Notes: generated by a model from the letters alone, not told the origin. 64,000 nucleotides of DNA from Nocardiopsis sp. CNT312 (GCF_000515115.1 NZ_AZXF01000016.1:62001-126000); one strand, 5' to 3'; counted from the first letter of the stretch, positions 53,752 to 63,223 are shown. Translations and numbers: made by a program.

Positions 53752-53814
53752 ATGACGACCGTGCAGCCCCCGGCCGCCCGCCGACGGCGATGGCTCGGGT
53801 GCCCGCGGGGCTGA
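53752..53814 (+). CDS. Possible 20-codon leader peptide between trpC and trpB
   Basis: ATG 53752 begins MTTVQPPAARRRRWLG and stops after four more codons. It contains one Trp and a run of Arg. Ten bases after trpC, it lies just ahead of several mutually exclusive hairpins (53850-53917), which suggests a leader peptide or a remnant of the trpM-like gene found at this place in Streptomyces. A single Trp codon is weak for classical attenuation. Confidence 0.3.
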   Translation: MTTVQPPAARRRRWLGCPRG

Positions 53815-53849
53815 CGGAAGTGCCGGAGGCGGGTTCGCGAGGAACGAGT

Positions 53850-53917
53850 GAACACGCCGTAGGTGCCGAAGGTTCCCGTGTTCGTAGGCACCTGAGCACG
53901 AACCGAAGCGGAGGTTC
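53850..53917 (+). promoter_or_regulatory. Structured leader region before trpBA with competing hairpins
   Basis: GAACACG (53850-53856) pairs with CGTGTTC (53877-53883); AGGTGCC (53861-53867) pairs with GGCACCT (53887-53893), crossing the first pair; GTTCGT (53880-53885) pairs with ACGAAC (53898-53903), competing with the first; and GAACC (53900-53904) pairs with GGTTC (53913-53917). Such alternative pairing is what attenuators or pseudoknot regulators show. The function is inferred. The wider 53742-54098 gap has no convincing gene. Confidence 0.4.
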
Positions 53918-54098
53918 AAGAACACACGCCCCGGGGCCCGCACTCCGTGCCGTACGCGTGAGCGGCGGGTTCCCGACACCGCGTTGACCCATCCGACCGC
54001 GCCGCAGAGGCGGCGCACGGCCGGTCGGCGCGCCCGCCCCGCGGCACGCGGCCGCAGGGCGCGCACCCCGGTCGGCCCCGTCACAGGAGACCTGAACC

Positions 54099-55310
54099 AT
54101 GAGCCACGCTGACCCCGTGCCCGACGCACGCGGGCACTACGGCCGCTACGGGGGCCGCTTTGCCCCCGAAGCACTCATCGCCGCCCTCGACGAGGTCGCC
54201 GCCGAGTGGGACAAGGCCCGCCAGGACCCCGACTACCGCGCCGAACTCGACGAACTCCTGCGCAGCTACACCGGACGGCCCAGCCCGCTCACCGACGCGC
54301 GCAACTTCTCCGAGCACTGCGGCGGAGCACGGATCCTCCTCAAACGCGAGGACCTCAACCACACCGGCTCCCACAAGATCAACAACGTGCTCGGCCAGGC
54401 CCTGCTCACCAAGCGGATGGGCAAGACCCGCGTCATCGCCGAGACCGGAGCCGGACAGCACGGCGTGGCCACCGCCACCGCCTGCGCCCTCCTCGGCCTC
54501 GACTGCGTCGTCTACATGGGGGAGGAGGACACCCGCCGCCAGGCCCTCAACGTCGCCCGCATGCGCATGCTCGGTGCCGAGGTCGTCCCCGTCACCATCG
54601 GCAGCCGCACCCTCAAGGACGCCATCAACGAGGCCTTCCGCGACTGGGTGGCCAACGTCGAGACCACCCACTACCTCTTCGGCACCGTCGCCGGGCCGCA
54701 CCCCTTCCCGAAGCTGGTGCGCGACCTGCACTTCGTCGTCGGCGAGGAGGCGCGCGCACAGGTCCTGGAACTGACCGGCAAGCTGCCCGACGCCGTCGCC
54801 GCCTGCGTGGGCGGCGGCTCCAACGCCATCGCGATCTTCGCCGCCTTCATCCCCGACGAGGGCGTCGCCCTGCACGGCTTCGAGGCCGGGGGAGAGGGCG
54901 CGCACACCTCCAGGACCGCGGCCTCCATCACCGCCGGGGCCCCCGGCGTGTTCCACGGCGCCCGCACCTACGTCCTCCAGGACGAGTTCGGGCAGACCTT
55001 GCCCAGCCACTCCATCTCCGCCGGACTCGACTACCCGGCGGTCGGCCCCGAACACGCCCACCTGGCCGACACGGGACGCGCCTCCTACGAACCGGTCACC
55101 GACGCCGAGGCCATGGAGGCCTTCCGGCTGCTGTGCCGCACCGAGGGCATCATCCCCGCCATCGAGAGCGCCCACGCCCTAGCCGGGGCGCGCAAGCTCG
55201 GTGAGCGGCTCGGTCCGGAGGCCGTCATCCTGGTCAACCTCTCCGGGCGCGGCGACAAGGACGTGGACACGGCGGCGGCCTACTTCGGCCTCGTGGAGGG
55301 AGACGCGTGA
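54099..55310 (+). CDS. trpB: Tryptophan synthase beta subunit
   Basis: Condenses indole with serine, PLP dependent. 403 aa, standard TrpB1. PLP lysine K93 in [37 protein letters not shown] phosphate loop; [15 protein letters not shown]; and [11 protein letters not shown] near the end. The ATG has ACAGGAGACC upstream. It overlaps trpA by GTGA. Confidence 0.97.
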   Translation: MSHADPVPDARGHYGRYGGRFAPEALIAALDEVAAEWDKARQDPDYRAELDELLRSYTGRPSPLTDARNFSEHCGGARILLKREDLNHTGSHKINNVLGQALLTKRMGKTRVIAETGAGQHGVATATACALLGLDCVVYMGEEDTRRQALNVARMRMLGAEVVPVTIGSRTLKDAINEAFRDWVANVETTHYLFGTVAGPHPFPKLVRDLHFVVGEEARAQVLELTGKLPDAVAACVGGGSNAIAIFAAFIPDEGVALHGFEAGGEGAHTSRTAASITAGAPGVFHGARTYVLQDEFGQTLPSHSISAGLDYPAVGPEHAHLADTGRASYEPVTDAEAMEAFRLLCRTEGIIPAIESAHALAGARKLGERLGPEAVILVNLSGRGDKDVDTAAAYFGLVEGDA

Positions 55311-56116
55311 GCACCCTGCAGAGCACACTGGCCCAGGCGCGGTCCGAGAACCGCGCGGCCCTGATCGGCTACCTGCCCGCGGGCTTCCCCGACACGGCCT
55401 CCTCCATCAGGGTCGTCGAGGCCATGGTCGAGGGCGGCTGCGACGTCATCGAGGTCGGCCTGCCCTACTCCGACCCCATGATGGACGGCCCCACCATCCA
55501 GAGGGCCGCCGACCGCGCCCTGGCCGCCGGGACCACCACCGAGGAGGTTTTCCGCGTGGTCGAGGCGACCGCCGCCACCGGGGCCGCAGCCGTCGTCATG
55601 TCCTACTGGAACCCGATCGAGCGCTACGGCGTGGAACGCTTCGCCGAGCGGCTCGCCAAGGCGGGCGGGGCCGGGGTGATCACCCCCGACCTCATCCCCG
55701 AGGAGGCCGACGCCTGGAGGGCCGCCTCCGAGCGGTCCGGCCTCGACCGGATCTTCCTCGTCGCGCCCTCCTCCACCGACGAGCGGCTGGCGCTCACCAC
55801 CGGGGCGTGCAGCGGGTTCGTCTACGCCGCCTCGCTCATGGGCGTCACCGGCACCCGCACCCAGGTCGCCGACACCGCCGAGACGCTGGTGCGGCGCACC
55901 CGCGAGGTGACCCGCGCGTCCGGACTGCCGGTGTGCGTGGGCCTGGGTATCTCCACCGGAGCCCAGGCCGCGGAGGTCGCCGCCTACGCCGACGGCGTGA
56001 TCGTCGGCGCCGGGTTCTGCCAGCGGGTGCTGGACGCCCCCGACCTGGAGACCGGGCTCATCGCGGTCCGCTCCTTCGCCGAGGAGCTCGCCGCCGGGGT
56101 GCGCTCGCGGGGCTGA
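55307..56116 (+). CDS. trpA: Tryptophan synthase alpha subunit
   Basis: Cleaves indole-3-glycerol phosphate to indole. 269 aa barrel. [11 protein letters not shown]; catalytic Glu in [21 protein letters not shown] split over VIEVG and the Asp of [30 protein letters not shown]; and [11 protein letters not shown] with the phosphate site. GTG 55307 overlaps the trpB stop. A terminator follows at once. Confidence 0.97.
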   Translation: MSTLQSTLAQARSENRAALIGYLPAGFPDTASSIRVVEAMVEGGCDVIEVGLPYSDPMMDGPTIQRAADRALAAGTTTEEVFRVVEATAATGAAAVVMSYWNPIERYGVERFAERLAKAGGAGVITPDLIPEEADAWRAASERSGLDRIFLVAPSSTDERLALTTGACSGFVYAASLMGVTGTRTQVADTAETLVRRTREVTRASGLPVCVGLGISTGAQAAEVAAYADGVIVGAGFCQRVLDAPDLETGLIAVRSFAEELAAGVRSRG

Positions 56117-56122
56117 CGCCGT

Positions 56123-56151
56123 GCGGCGGGCCGCTCCGAGCGGCCCGCCGC
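56123..56151 (+). terminator. trp terminator
   Basis: Perfect 13-bp G/C inverted repeat (56123-56135 with 56139-56151), loop CCG, six bases after the trpA stop. Confidence 0.8.
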
Positions 56152-56218
56152 CCACGGGGGACCCCGCGGCGTGTGCCTGTCCGGGCCGGGTAGGGTCGCG
56201 GCGCGGCACCCGACCCGG

Positions 56219-56247
56219 TTCTGCGCATCCCCCGGGGCCAGTAGGAT
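56219..56247 (+). promoter_or_regulatory. Candidate promoter for the MauE-DsbA-lgt genes
   Basis: TTCTGC (56219-56224), 17 bases, TAGGAT (56242-56247), about 80 bases before the first gene. By eye only. Confidence 0.45.
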
Positions 56248-56327
56248 CGGTGTGTCACTCCGGGCGAGCGTTCGTTCGCCGCGAGTCACGCAACCACCCG
56301 GTCATCCCGCTTCCCGAAGGCCACACG

Positions 56328-56852
56328 ATGATGGACACAGGCGACACCCCCGCCGAGGACCTCCACGAGGACACCCCGACCCCGTCCCGCTGGGAGACGG
56401 TCCAGCCCTGGCTCACCCTCGCCTGCCGGGTGGGCCTCGCCGCCGTCCTCATCCTCGCCGCGGTCACCAAGTACCCGCCCGCGATGTCGGTCCAGGCCGT
56501 GGAGGCCTACGACCTCTTCCCCGCCGACATCGCCCGCCTCATCGGCTACACCCTCCCCCTCTTCGAACTCGCGCTGGCCCTGCTCCTCCTCGCCGGGCTC
56601 GCCACGCGCTACGTCGGAGCCGCCAGCGCCCTGCTCATGCTCGTCTTCATCGCCGGGATCGTCTCGGCCATGGCCAGGGGACTCAACATCGACTGCGGCT
56701 GCTTCGGCGGCGGCGGCCAGGTCGCCCCCGAGGACACCCGGTACGGCCTGGACATCGCCCGCGACATCGCCTTCATGGCCATGGGCGCCTTCATCGCCCT
56801 CTGGCCGCGATCGCCCTTCGCACTCGACCGAGTCCTTGGAGTTTTCCGGTGA
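56328..56852 (+). CDS. MauE/DoxX-like membrane protein
   Basis: 174 aa, four membrane segments (first about 29-46). The motif NIDCGCFGGGGQ, a CxCF signature between helices 3 and 4, is characteristic of MauE-type proteins linked with thiol-disulfide chemistry. The gene immediately downstream encodes a DsbA-like thioredoxin, which fits a partner role in oxidative folding. ATG 56328 has GAAGG seven bases upstream. Confidence 0.88.
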   Translation: MMDTGDTPAEDLHEDTPTPSRWETVQPWLTLACRVGLAAVLILAAVTKYPPAMSVQAVEAYDLFPADIARLIGYTLPLFELALALLLLAGLATRYVGAASALLMLVFIAGIVSAMARGLNIDCGCFGGGGQVAPEDTRYGLDIARDIAFMAMGAFIALWPRSPFALDRVLGVFR

Positions 56853-56884
56853 CGCACGACCAGACGCAGAAGAGGGAAGAGAGC

Positions 56885-57865
56885 ATGGGCAGTGAAGCGC
56901 GCCGACGCTCACGCGAGCGGCTCAGGCAGCAGCGGGAGAAGGACCAGCGTGCCGCCGCACGCAAGCGCGGCCTCACCGTCGCCCTGATCGCCGTCGGTGT
57001 CGTCGCCCTCGTCGTCGGGGTCGGCTACGTCATCCTCAACCTCGACAGCAGCGGCGCCGACTACGACGGCGGCCTCGCCCCGCAGACCCTCCAGGCCGAC
57101 GGCAGCGTCGTCATGGCCGAGCCCGGCGCCCAAGCGCCCGTCGTCGAGGTCTACGCCGACTACCAGTGCCCCGCCTGCCGCCAGTTCGAACTGCTCAACG
57201 GCGACCTCCTCCAGGAGAAGGCCGCCCTGGGCGAGGCCATCGTGCAGTTCCGTCCCGTGAGTATCTTCGCCCGGCAGCCCGAACCCATCAGCGGCAACTC
57301 CCTGCGGGCCGGCGCCGCAGCCCGGGCCGCCGCCGACCACGGCGTCTTCGTCCAGTACAACGACCTGCTCTTCGAGAACCAGCCCACCGAGGGCTCCGAG
57401 GGATTCACCCCCCAGCAGCTCAAGGAGCTGTTCGCCGAGACCGACGCCCCCGAGGGGGCGGCCGCCGGGTTCGACGAGCGCGTCGACGCCGAGGCCGAGA
57501 CCGTCGACCGCTTCACCGGCGAGTTCCTGCCCGCCCTCACCGCCGACGCCGTCGAGGAGTTCGGCCAGGATGAGGTGGCCGCCATGCCCCTCACCGACCT
57601 GCTCGACTGGGGTGCCGACAACGGGCACGACCCGTCCTTTCTGGAGGGGACCTACACCGGCGAGACCATCGAGGCCACCGGGAACGCCTACACTCGCTAC
57701 AGCGGAGAGAACGCCTTCCGCGCCACACCCTCCGTCTACATCAACGGTGAGCTGCTCGACAACACCACGACCATGACCGTCCGCGGGCTCCGCGGCGCGA
57801 TCGACGACGCGGCTCCCGGCGAGGTCGAGACCGAGCCGTTGACCGACGGGGGCGGCACCGACTAG
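56885..57865 (+). CDS. DsbA-like membrane-anchored thioredoxin-fold protein
   Basis: 326 aa. A basic start (RRRSRERLRQQREKDQR), one membrane helix (about 31-51), then an extracytoplasmic thioredoxin_4/DsbA domain with the active site YADYQCPACRQFE (C95, C98) and the cis-Pro loop FRATPSVYINGELL. Likely forms or isomerises disulfides in exported proteins. ATG 56885 has a purine-rich GAGGGAAGAGAG site; GTG 56849, overlapping the MauE-like stop by GTGA, is the alternative start and would add 12 residues. Confidence 0.92.
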   Translation: MGSEARRRSRERLRQQREKDQRAAARKRGLTVALIAVGVVALVVGVGYVILNLDSSGADYDGGLAPQTLQADGSVVMAEPGAQAPVVEVYADYQCPACRQFELLNGDLLQEKAALGEAIVQFRPVSIFARQPEPISGNSLRAGAAARAAADHGVFVQYNDLLFENQPTEGSEGFTPQQLKELFAETDAPEGAAAGFDERVDAEAETVDRFTGEFLPALTADAVEEFGQDEVAAMPLTDLLDWGADNGHDPSFLEGTYTGETIEATGNAYTRYSGENAFRATPSVYINGELLDNTTTMTVRGLRGAIDDAAPGEVETEPLTDGGGTD

Positions 57866-57914
57866 CCCTCCCTGACGACACCCCCGAACCCGGGGCGAAC
57901 CCGAGAGCAGAGCA

Positions 57915-59054
57915 GTGACACCGTTGTCGACAGCCTCTGGGGGCACGGCCGAGTACGGCCGTGCCCTCGCGGCCATCCCCAGTCCCCAGGTGAACTCGAT
58001 CCACCTCTTCGGCCCCTTCGAGATCCACTTCTACGCCCTGTGCATCCTGGCAGGCGTCATCACCGCCGTGTTCTGGAGCGAACGCCGCTGGGCCGCCATG
58101 GGGGGTGAGAAGGGCACCATCCTGGACATGGCCGTGTGGGCCGTCATCCTCGGCCTCATCGGCGGACGGCTCTACCACGTCATCAGCGACGCCCAGCTCT
58201 ACTTCGGCCCCGGCCGCGACCCCGTCCAGGCCCTGTACGTGTGGAACGGCGGGCTCGGCATCTGGGGCGCCATCCCGATGGGTGCCCTCGGCGTCTGGCT
58301 GGTCGCCCGCAGGCGCGGACTGTCCATGTCCAAGCTCTCCTTCGCCATCGCCCCCACCATCCCGCTCGCCCAGGCCCTGGGACGCTGGGGCAACTACTTC
58401 AACCAGGAACTGTTCGGTGCCCCCACCGACCTGCCCTGGGCCCTGCGCATCGACCCCTACCCCGACGGCGGACTGCGGCCGGGCATGACCCCCGGCGAGT
58501 TCACCTACCACCCCACGTTCCTCTACGAGTCCCTGTGGTGCCTGGGCCTGGCCGTCCTCCTCGCCTACCTGGGACGCCGCTTCGAGCACCGGCTGGGCGG
58601 CGGACGCCTCTTCGCCCTCTACATCATGGGCTACTGCGTCGGCCGGTTCTGGATCGAGTACCTGCGGGTGGACCCGGCCAACGACTTTTTCGGGCTTCGC
58701 CTGAACAACTGGACCTCCATCGTGGTCTTCCTCGGCGCCCTCGCCTACTTCCTCTGGGCCGGCCGCCGCCTGGACTCCTTCTCCACCGCCGTCGTCCCGC
58801 ACGGCCACGATGCCGGAACCCAGGTGTTCGGCGCCACAGCTGCGGGTGAGACGGCCGACGACGGAACCGTCTACAGCGCCGTGGACACGGAGGGGACGGG
58901 CTCCGGCACCGACGGCGGCGACCCCGCCGAGGCCGGAACGGAATATCACCCGACCCCTGAGCGATCTAGTAGCCAGGGTTCGACGGAGCAGGGCGCCGAC
59001 GAAGGCGCCGCCGACGCAGGCACGGAAGACGACTCCAGGTCGAAGCCCGAGTAA
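57915..59054 (+). CDS. lgt: Prolipoprotein diacylglyceryl transferase
   Basis: Transfers diacylglycerol to the lipobox Cys of prolipoproteins, the step before LspA (19.4 kb). 379 aa with seven membrane helices. Motifs: IHFYALCILAGV, GGRLYHVISD, the Lgt signature GRWGNYFNQELFGAPTDLPW, HPTFLYES and GRFWIEYLRVDP. The last 90 residues are an acidic Gly/Thr-rich tail not needed in the core family. GTG 57915 follows GAGAGCAGAGCA. Confidence 0.97.
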   Translation: MTPLSTASGGTAEYGRALAAIPSPQVNSIHLFGPFEIHFYALCILAGVITAVFWSERRWAAMGGEKGTILDMAVWAVILGLIGGRLYHVISDAQLYFGPGRDPVQALYVWNGGLGIWGAIPMGALGVWLVARRRGLSMSKLSFAIAPTIPLAQALGRWGNYFNQELFGAPTDLPWALRIDPYPDGGLRPGMTPGEFTYHPTFLYESLWCLGLAVLLAYLGRRFEHRLGGGRLFALYIMGYCVGRFWIEYLRVDPANDFFGLRLNNWTSIVVFLGALAYFLWAGRRLDSFSTAVVPHGHDAGTQVFGATAAGETADDGTVYSAVDTEGTGSGTDGGDPAEAGTEYHPTPERSSSQGSTEQGADEGAADAGTEDDSRSKPE

Positions 59055-59163
59055 CCAGGGCCACCCGAACATCCCATCCGGCCGACCGGGCCCGTGTCCG
59101 GTCCGCCGCGGGGTGTCTCCTGTACCTACCGAGCAGACCACGGGTTGACGATTGAGAAGAACC

Positions 59164-60252
59164 GTGAGCAGAGCTGAGTCCGTGTCAGACCGACGAGCCC
59201 ACCGCGCCGACGAGGCCTCCGACTACGACCCCAACGAGGACTTCTCCGCCGAGTACGGCCACACCCGCACGGGTACCGGATCGCGGCGCCGCTCCGCGCG
59301 GGAGGACGCCTCCGGAACCGGAGGGCGCCGCAGGTCCCGGGGGTCCCGCCGCAAGAGCTCCGGCCCCGCCAGGGCTGCCAAGGCCGCCCGCGCCGGAACG
59401 GACAGGGCCTCGGCCTTCTCCGCCTCGGCCATCAAGCGCGTCTCCGTGCTCAAGGACCGGCCCAACCAGATCGTGTACACGCTCGCCGAACAGAACCGGC
59501 GCAAGCGCGGCACCGCCGTCCTGACCACCCTCTTCGGAGCCTTCGGGGTCGCCCTGCTCGTCCTCCTGGGCCTGTTGGTCTACCAGCTCTTCAGCGGGCC
59601 GGGTGGCGCCCTCGTCGACGGCGAGGACGTCATCGCCGCCCCGCCCGAGGGCCACAGCACCCTCACCCCGCAGCAGTTCCGCGCCGAGCCCAACAACGGG
59701 GACACCTTCGGCCCCATCGCCGAGCGCCCCGAGGACGCCGAACCGATGACCGAGGAGGCCGTCTTCGGCGGTGCCGAGGACGTCGAGGTCAACGGGATGA
59801 CGCTCCAACTCGACGAGGGCCGGGTCACCGACTCCTGCACCTCCCTGGTGTGGGGCGAGGGCGTCGGCCAGAGCCTGATCGACGCCAACTGCTCCAGCGC
59901 CGCCACCGGCGTCTACACCGACTCCGAGGACCGCTACGTCGCCCAGGTGACGCTGTTCGACCTCGTCGACACCGAGAGCGCCCAGCGGGTGGCCGAGGCA
60001 CTGGACCCGGGCAACGCCGAGTCCGGAGCCGGGTTCGTGCTCCCCGACACCGGCGACGCCCCCGGTCTGGAGGAGGGCTACAGCCAGGCCTCCACCCAGG
60101 TGATGGGCCACTACCTCGCCGTGTACTGGGTCGCGCAGACCGACGGCTCGGCGCCCGGCGACGACACCGACATGGCCACCCTGAGCGTGGCGGCCATGAA
60201 CACCGTGCTGCTGCCCTACGAGCAGGTCGTGGCCGCCGGCCGGGAGGAGTAG
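59164..60252 (+). CDS. Membrane-anchored protein, tandem paralog 1
   Basis: 362 aa from GTG 59164. A long basic, Arg/Ser-rich cytoplasmic part (to about 116), one membrane helix (about 117-143) and an extracytoplasmic domain of about 200 residues. The outer domain has VTDSCTSLVWGEGVGQSLID, then ANCSSAATGVYTD and VTLFDLVDTESAQRVAEAL, closely parallel in order and spacing to the next gene. The two Cys may form a disulfide; a DsbA-like gene is nearby. No known family recognised. A TTG at 59152 is also open. Confidence 0.82.
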   Translation: MSRAESVSDRRAHRADEASDYDPNEDFSAEYGHTRTGTGSRRRSAREDASGTGGRRRSRGSRRKSSGPARAAKAARAGTDRASAFSASAIKRVSVLKDRPNQIVYTLAEQNRRKRGTAVLTTLFGAFGVALLVLLGLLVYQLFSGPGGALVDGEDVIAAPPEGHSTLTPQQFRAEPNNGDTFGPIAERPEDAEPMTEEAVFGGAEDVEVNGMTLQLDEGRVTDSCTSLVWGEGVGQSLIDANCSSAATGVYTDSEDRYVAQVTLFDLVDTESAQRVAEALDPGNAESGAGFVLPDTGDAPGLEEGYSQASTQVMGHYLAVYWVAQTDGSAPGDDTDMATLSVAAMNTVLLPYEQVVAAGREE

Positions 60253-60469
60253 CCGCTCGGACGCTCTACCTCCGCTCCCGGGCGTCCCGGTAAGATTCCG
60301 GACAGATCGCCCTAAGCGTGTTCGGGCCGGCCCCACCGTGTGGCCGGCCCGGACTCGTGGCGGGGCGCCGCCCGCATCCCCGTATCCTCCCAGTGGGGGA
60401 GGCGCTCGCGGGCCGCCCCGGTCCGTGCGCCGCGCGCGACCCGACCGACGTTCACACATTCGAGGCTCG

Positions 60470-61429
60470 ATGTACCCGGAAAACAGGCGGTCCCTCCCGC
60501 AGGGTTCCGCGCAGGAACCAGCCGACCCGTCGGCGCCCCGGTCCTCGGGGCGGCGCAGGGACGACGTCCCCGACGGGTCCCCCGAGGGCACGCGTCCGGG
60601 CGGACGCCGCCGGGCCGGGGGGCGGAGGAAGCAGCGGAGCCGCCGCGGGCCCGTGATCGCCCTGGTGTGCGGACTGCTGGTCCTGGCCGTGGCCGCCGCG
60701 GGCGCCGTGGTCTACTTCGGCCCCTTCGACGGCGAGGGCGCCTCAGACGGCGAACCCGTACAGACCCGCCCCGAGGTGTACCGGACGGTGGACACCGGGC
60801 GCATGAACGAGGTGCTGGCCTCCCGGGAGGCCGACAACCGCCCCCTCAACGAGTCCGAGCTGTTCGAGCGGCACAACGCCGAGATCTCCAGCCAGGACAT
60901 CGACTTCACCCTGCGCGACTCTGACCTCACCGAGGCCTGCGAGTCGGCGGTGTGGGGGCAGCAGATCGCCGACGTCCTGGCCTCCGCCGGATGCAGCCAG
61001 GCCGCCCGCGCCACCTACGTCTCCGACGACTACTTCGGCGTCACAGCGGTGTTCAACCTCGCCGACACCGAGGGCAGCCGCGACCTGGCCGCCGCGATGG
61101 CCGACCCCGAGGACGAGCCCCAGGCGGCGGCAGCCCGGGGCTTCGTGCTCCCGCCCTCCGGGGAGGCCCCCTTCGACCGCCTCGGCCAGGGCTACAGCGC
61201 GGCCGACGCGATCGTCAGCGGCCACTACCTCGTCGTGGTCTGGGTCCAGCCCGCCGACTCCGAATCCGTGGAAGAACGGGTGAGCCTGGCCGGACCGCTC
61301 GTGGCCCTGGCCAACGTCCGCGACCCGCTCTACCGGCGGATGGTGACCCTCGACGAGGGGACCACCGGGACCGGCGGGGCTGGGACCGGTGAGGACGCCG
61401 CCACGGACGGCACCGGCCTGGGGCAGTAG
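60470..61429 (+). CDS. Membrane-anchored protein, tandem paralog 2
   Basis: 319 aa from ATG 60470. Basic Arg/Gly/Pro-rich cytoplasmic part, one helix (about 61-83), then an outer domain with LTEACESAVWGQQIADVLAS, AGCSQAARATYVSDD and VFNLADTEGSRDLAAAM, matching paralog 1. A Thr/Gly-rich tail ends it. The shared pattern C-x2-x-VWG ... xC-S-x-A ... FxLxDTE marks a duplicated, possibly lineage-specific surface protein. Function unknown. A bidirectional hairpin lies 6 bases past the stop. Confidence 0.82.
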   Translation: MYPENRRSLPQGSAQEPADPSAPRSSGRRRDDVPDGSPEGTRPGGRRRAGGRRKQRSRRGPVIALVCGLLVLAVAAAGAVVYFGPFDGEGASDGEPVQTRPEVYRTVDTGRMNEVLASREADNRPLNESELFERHNAEISSQDIDFTLRDSDLTEACESAVWGQQIADVLASAGCSQAARATYVSDDYFGVTAVFNLADTEGSRDLAAAMADPEDEPQAAAARGFVLPPSGEAPFDRLGQGYSAADAIVSGHYLVVVWVQPADSESVEERVSLAGPLVALANVRDPLYRRMVTLDEGTTGTGGAGTGEDAATDGTGLGQ

Positions 61430-61435
61430 CCCCGC

Positions 61436-61463
61436 GCGGCCGGGCCGTGCGCGGCCCGGCCGC
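61436..61463. terminator. Bidirectional terminator between convergent genes
   Basis: Perfect 11-bp inverted repeat (61436-61446 with 61453-61463), loop 6 bases, filling the gap between two convergent stops. Confidence 0.8.
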
Positions 61464-61465
61464 CC

Positions 61466-63178
61466 TCACCACTGGTGGTCGGCCTCCAACCGCAGCACCA
61501 GCTCCTCCGCCACGCCCGGAAGCGCCGCCAGCCGGTGCCCGGGCAGGTCCAGCAGCGTGTGCCCGGACAGCCACGACGGAGCGGAGGCCACCGCGTGCCG
61601 GGAGGAGCGCTTGTTGATCGGCCGCCCCGTCCAGGCCGCGGCCTCCGCAAGCCCGCCGCGCAGCGTCGCACGCACCATCCCGTGGGCCCGCTCCTGTACG
61701 TGGAGCAGGAGCCGATCGGCGGGTCTGTCCGGATCCGGACGCCGGGTCAGGCGTACCGCAGTCAGGTGGCGGCCGCCGAACCCCCGCAGGAAGCGCACCT
61801 CGAAGCGCGGTTCGACCAGGGCGCGCAGAGCCCGCTGCCCGGCCTGGTCCCGCACCGCCTCCGCGGAGGAGGGCACGACGGCGTACACCGTGTCGGAGGA
61901 CGAGGCCAGGGCGGCCCGAGCCAGCAGGCGCTCCCACCCGCCCACGAGGTTGATCACCGCGTGCTCCGAAGCGGAGACGGGAGAGGACAGCCAGGTGGAC
62001 AGCCGGACCCGTCCTGAGGCCTCCTCCCGCGGCCAGTCGCCGACCAGCGTCACCTCGGGCCGGCCCACCCCGCCGCCCAGGTCCGCCGACACCGCGTCGA
62101 GCACGCCCCGTGCCAGGTCGGCGTCCATACCGCCGCGCGCCTCCTTGGCGTTGGTGCCCTGGCTGTACACACGCGCCGAGTCGGAGGAGGCTCGGGCCGG
62201 AACCCGCGTCAGGGGCCGCAGGACGTACAGGTCGGAGGCGGCCCCGATCGACTCCGCCCCGTGGTAGTGGTTGAAGTCCGGCCACACCGCCTCCACCAGC
62301 AGGTCCATGCGCACCATCCGCGCCTGCGTCGTGGCCGCCAGACGCGGTGTGGTCTCGCTTGCCCCGTAGGCCACCAGGACCCTGCCCCGGCGCGGATCGG
62401 CCATCCCCTCCAGACCGCGCCGTACGAACAGCTCGACCCCGTCCGGGGTGTAAGGCGGATCGGTGAAGACCACGTCGGCGCAGCCGTGCAGTGTGGAGGG
62501 CAGCCCCAGCCGCAGGTCCGCGAAGTGGGTGCGCACGATGAGCCCCTCCTCGGCCGCCACGGCGTCTATGTGGGCCAGAACGCGCTCGTCCACGTCCACC
62601 ACCTCCACACGCGTGCCCGGGGAGACCAGCGCCACGGCGATCGAGGTCAGGTCGTGGTCGCCCACGCACAGGAGGGTGCGGTCGCTCAGGTCGAACCGGG
62701 TGTTGAGCAGTAGTGCGCGCCGCAGCGCGGTGTGCGCGGTCGCCGCCACGTGGTCCAGGTCCAGGTCGGAGGCGGGCGCCTGGCGCACCGCCCGTGTCAG
62801 GACGGTCGCCGCGCGGGCGTAGAGCGGGAGTAGGTGCGCCACCGGGTCGGCGAGTTCGTCACCCGCGGCGCCGTAGTAGTCGGCGGGGCGCAGCAGCCGC
62901 ACCCTGCGCTGGCCGTCACCCGTCTCGGCGTCCAGCTCCTCGGCCTCGCGCAGATCCCGTAGTACGGCGGTAACCACGGAGTGGGCGACGGAACAGGCCC
63001 GGACGAGGTCGTCGGCGCTCCACCACCGGCCGTCGGAGAGCCGGGCCAGGATACGGCGGACACGCGGAGCGTCCACGCCGTAGCCCAGCAGCACACGCCG
63101 CGCTGCCTCGGGAAGCAGGCCGGTGCCGCCGTCGCGGACCGTCTGCGGTGGGCTGTGGGCCTTCGTGCGCTGATTCAC
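61466..63178 (-). CDS. BpsA-like aminopropyltransferase-family protein with extra C-terminal region
   Basis: 570 aa from GTG 63178. N-terminal winged helix (RRILARLSDGRWWSADDLVR), then a Rossmann domain with CVGDHDLTSIAVAL and VFTDPPYTPDG; the GDxDLxS and DPPYT motifs are those of the bis-aminopropyl spermidine synthase family of branched polyamine synthases. The family core is about 350 residues, so roughly 200 further residues are unaccounted for; they include an H-x-LTAVRLTRR strand and helices with no obvious match. Function as a polyamine enzyme is inferred, not proven. An upstream ATG at 63223 is in frame without a ribosome site. Confidence 0.75.
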   Translation of the reverse strand: MNQRTKAHSPPQTVRDGGTGLLPEAARRVLLGYGVDAPRVRRILARLSDGRWWSADDLVRACSVAHSVVTAVLRDLREAEELDAETGDGQRRVRLLRPADYYGAAGDELADPVAHLLPLYARAATVLTRAVRQAPASDLDLDHVAATAHTALRRALLLNTRFDLSDRTLLCVGDHDLTSIAVALVSPGTRVEVVDVDERVLAHIDAVAAEEGLIVRTHFADLRLGLPSTLHGCADVVFTDPPYTPDGVELFVRRGLEGMADPRRGRVLVAYGASETTPRLAATTQARMVRMDLLVEAVWPDFNHYHGAESIGAASDLYVLRPLTRVPARASSDSARVYSQGTNAKEARGGMDADLARGVLDAVSADLGGGVGRPEVTLVGDWPREEASGRVRLSTWLSSPVSASEHAVINLVGGWERLLARAALASSSDTVYAVVPSSAEAVRDQAGQRALRALVEPRFEVRFLRGFGGRHLTAVRLTRRPDPDRPADRLLLHVQERAHGMVRATLRGGLAEAAAWTGRPINKRSSRHAVASAPSWLSGHTLLDLPGHRLAALPGVAEELVLRLEADHQW

Positions 63179-63223
63179 GGCTCCTGGTTCCTCCGGGCCG
63201 GGGGATGTTGGGTGTCCTGGCAT

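Noticed and set aside
53790..53987. 65-codon open frame between trpC and trpB considered as trpM
   Set aside because: No ribosome site and no recognisable family pattern; the underlying sequence is dominated by competing hairpins.
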